A stretch of DNA of 43,002 bases from Methylobacter sp. GTDB lineage: Bacteria; Pseudomonadota; Gammaproteobacteria; Methylococcales; Methylomonadaceae. Location: positions 1-43,002 of the forward strand of contig JAURYJ010000046.1 of the NCBI GenBank assembly GCA_030653985.1. Reading direction: 5' to 3'. Of the stretch, positions 42,904-43,002 are shown in pieces. Every line of letters starts with the position of its first letter. The first letter of the stretch is position 1. The position numbers and the translations under genes are program-made. Under the pieces are notes generated by a model that saw nothing but the letters and a program-made list of their open reading frames with translations, was not told where the DNA came from and searched no databases.

Positions 42904-43002
42904 CTTTTATGACCACGCTATACGCAAAGATGAAGATATGAAAGCCATTGCAAGCCGGTTTGGAATGCTATCGGGCTGTAAACAGCCGCCATGTACTTAT
43001 AT
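42904..43002 (+). pseudogene. Decayed copy of the RAYT 3' end (array copy 3, at window edge)
   Basis: The full 99-bp piece is present and stops at the last base of the window, where the next REP would begin. Confidence 0.8.

Larger units (their letters stand above)
42499..43002. repeat. 168-bp tandem array of REP pair plus decayed RAYT 3' end
   Basis: Three consecutive units start at 42499, 42667 and 42835, each 168 bp (69 bp REP doublet plus 99 bp RAYT-derived piece). They differ at only a few bases. The last unit ends at the window edge exactly where another GTGG would follow, so more copies may lie outside. Confidence 0.93.

Noticed and set aside
42499..43002. Regular repeats at the right end as a CRISPR array
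   Set aside because: Units are 168 bp with nearly identical content throughout, including gene-derived sequence. There are no unique spacers.

Overview
The window looks like chromosome of a gammaproteobacterium. It carries the classical lepA-lepB-(DUF4845)-rnc-era-recO-pdxJ block, a Lnt with its own nitrilase triad, an RlpA lipoprotein, a PatZ-like acyl-CoA synthetase/GNAT fusion, sigma-54 promoters and a PhoB-type box. Moderate GC and the mixture of assimilatory nitrate genes with several REP families would suit a methanotroph-like Methylococcales genome. No diagnostic gene such as pmo or mxa lies here, so that placement is only an inference.

Layout. Positions 1-2447: a palindromic element, a terminator and a secreted beta-helix-like protein read leftwards from a region with a near-consensus Pho box. 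2448-9639: PatZ-like protein, RlpA, Lnt, a short membrane protein too small for most gene callers, an M23 peptidase and an AEC carrier. 9733-12592: rhodanese, PyrF, a TauE/SafE-type membrane protein and a sensor-less sigma-54 activator. 12648-18888 (leftward): pdxJ, recO, era, rnc, DUF4845, lepB, lepA. 19010-23344: DUF3530-like protein, AI-2E family protein, a cold-shock domain protein with a membrane tail, a small secreted protein, CobO and the remnant of an IS5-type transposase.

From 23345 the window becomes a nitrogen-assimilation region. It holds nirB-nirD-phzF (leftward), a membrane c-type cytochrome, a UMF1-type MFS protein, an EAL phosphodiesterase plus chemoreceptor pair, a DUF2721 protein, nrtA, nrtB, a fused two-domain ABC ATPase, an outer-membrane porin and a NarK-type carrier. 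Three near-identical sigma-54 promoters (before nirB, before nrtA and before the EAL gene) tie nitrate uptake, nitrite reduction, c-di-GMP turnover and chemotaxis into one probable nitrogen regulon. Two of them share an upstream GGTGCA-N14-TGCAC(C) element.

The most striking structure is a RAYT/REP system. A 150-residue REP-associated tyrosine transposase near the right end is flanked by inverted pairs of a GTGG-headed palindrome. Eight such pairs occur between 24.5 kb and the end. One is inserted in frame inside nirD, one separates nrtA from nrtB, and three sit in a 168-bp tandem array downstream of the transposase that also carries a decayed copy of its 3' end. The array runs off the window edge and keeps one reading frame open throughout. 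A second, GTAG-headed family lies mainly in the left half and includes an in-frame pair inside lnt. A third family lies between the ABC ATPase and the porin.
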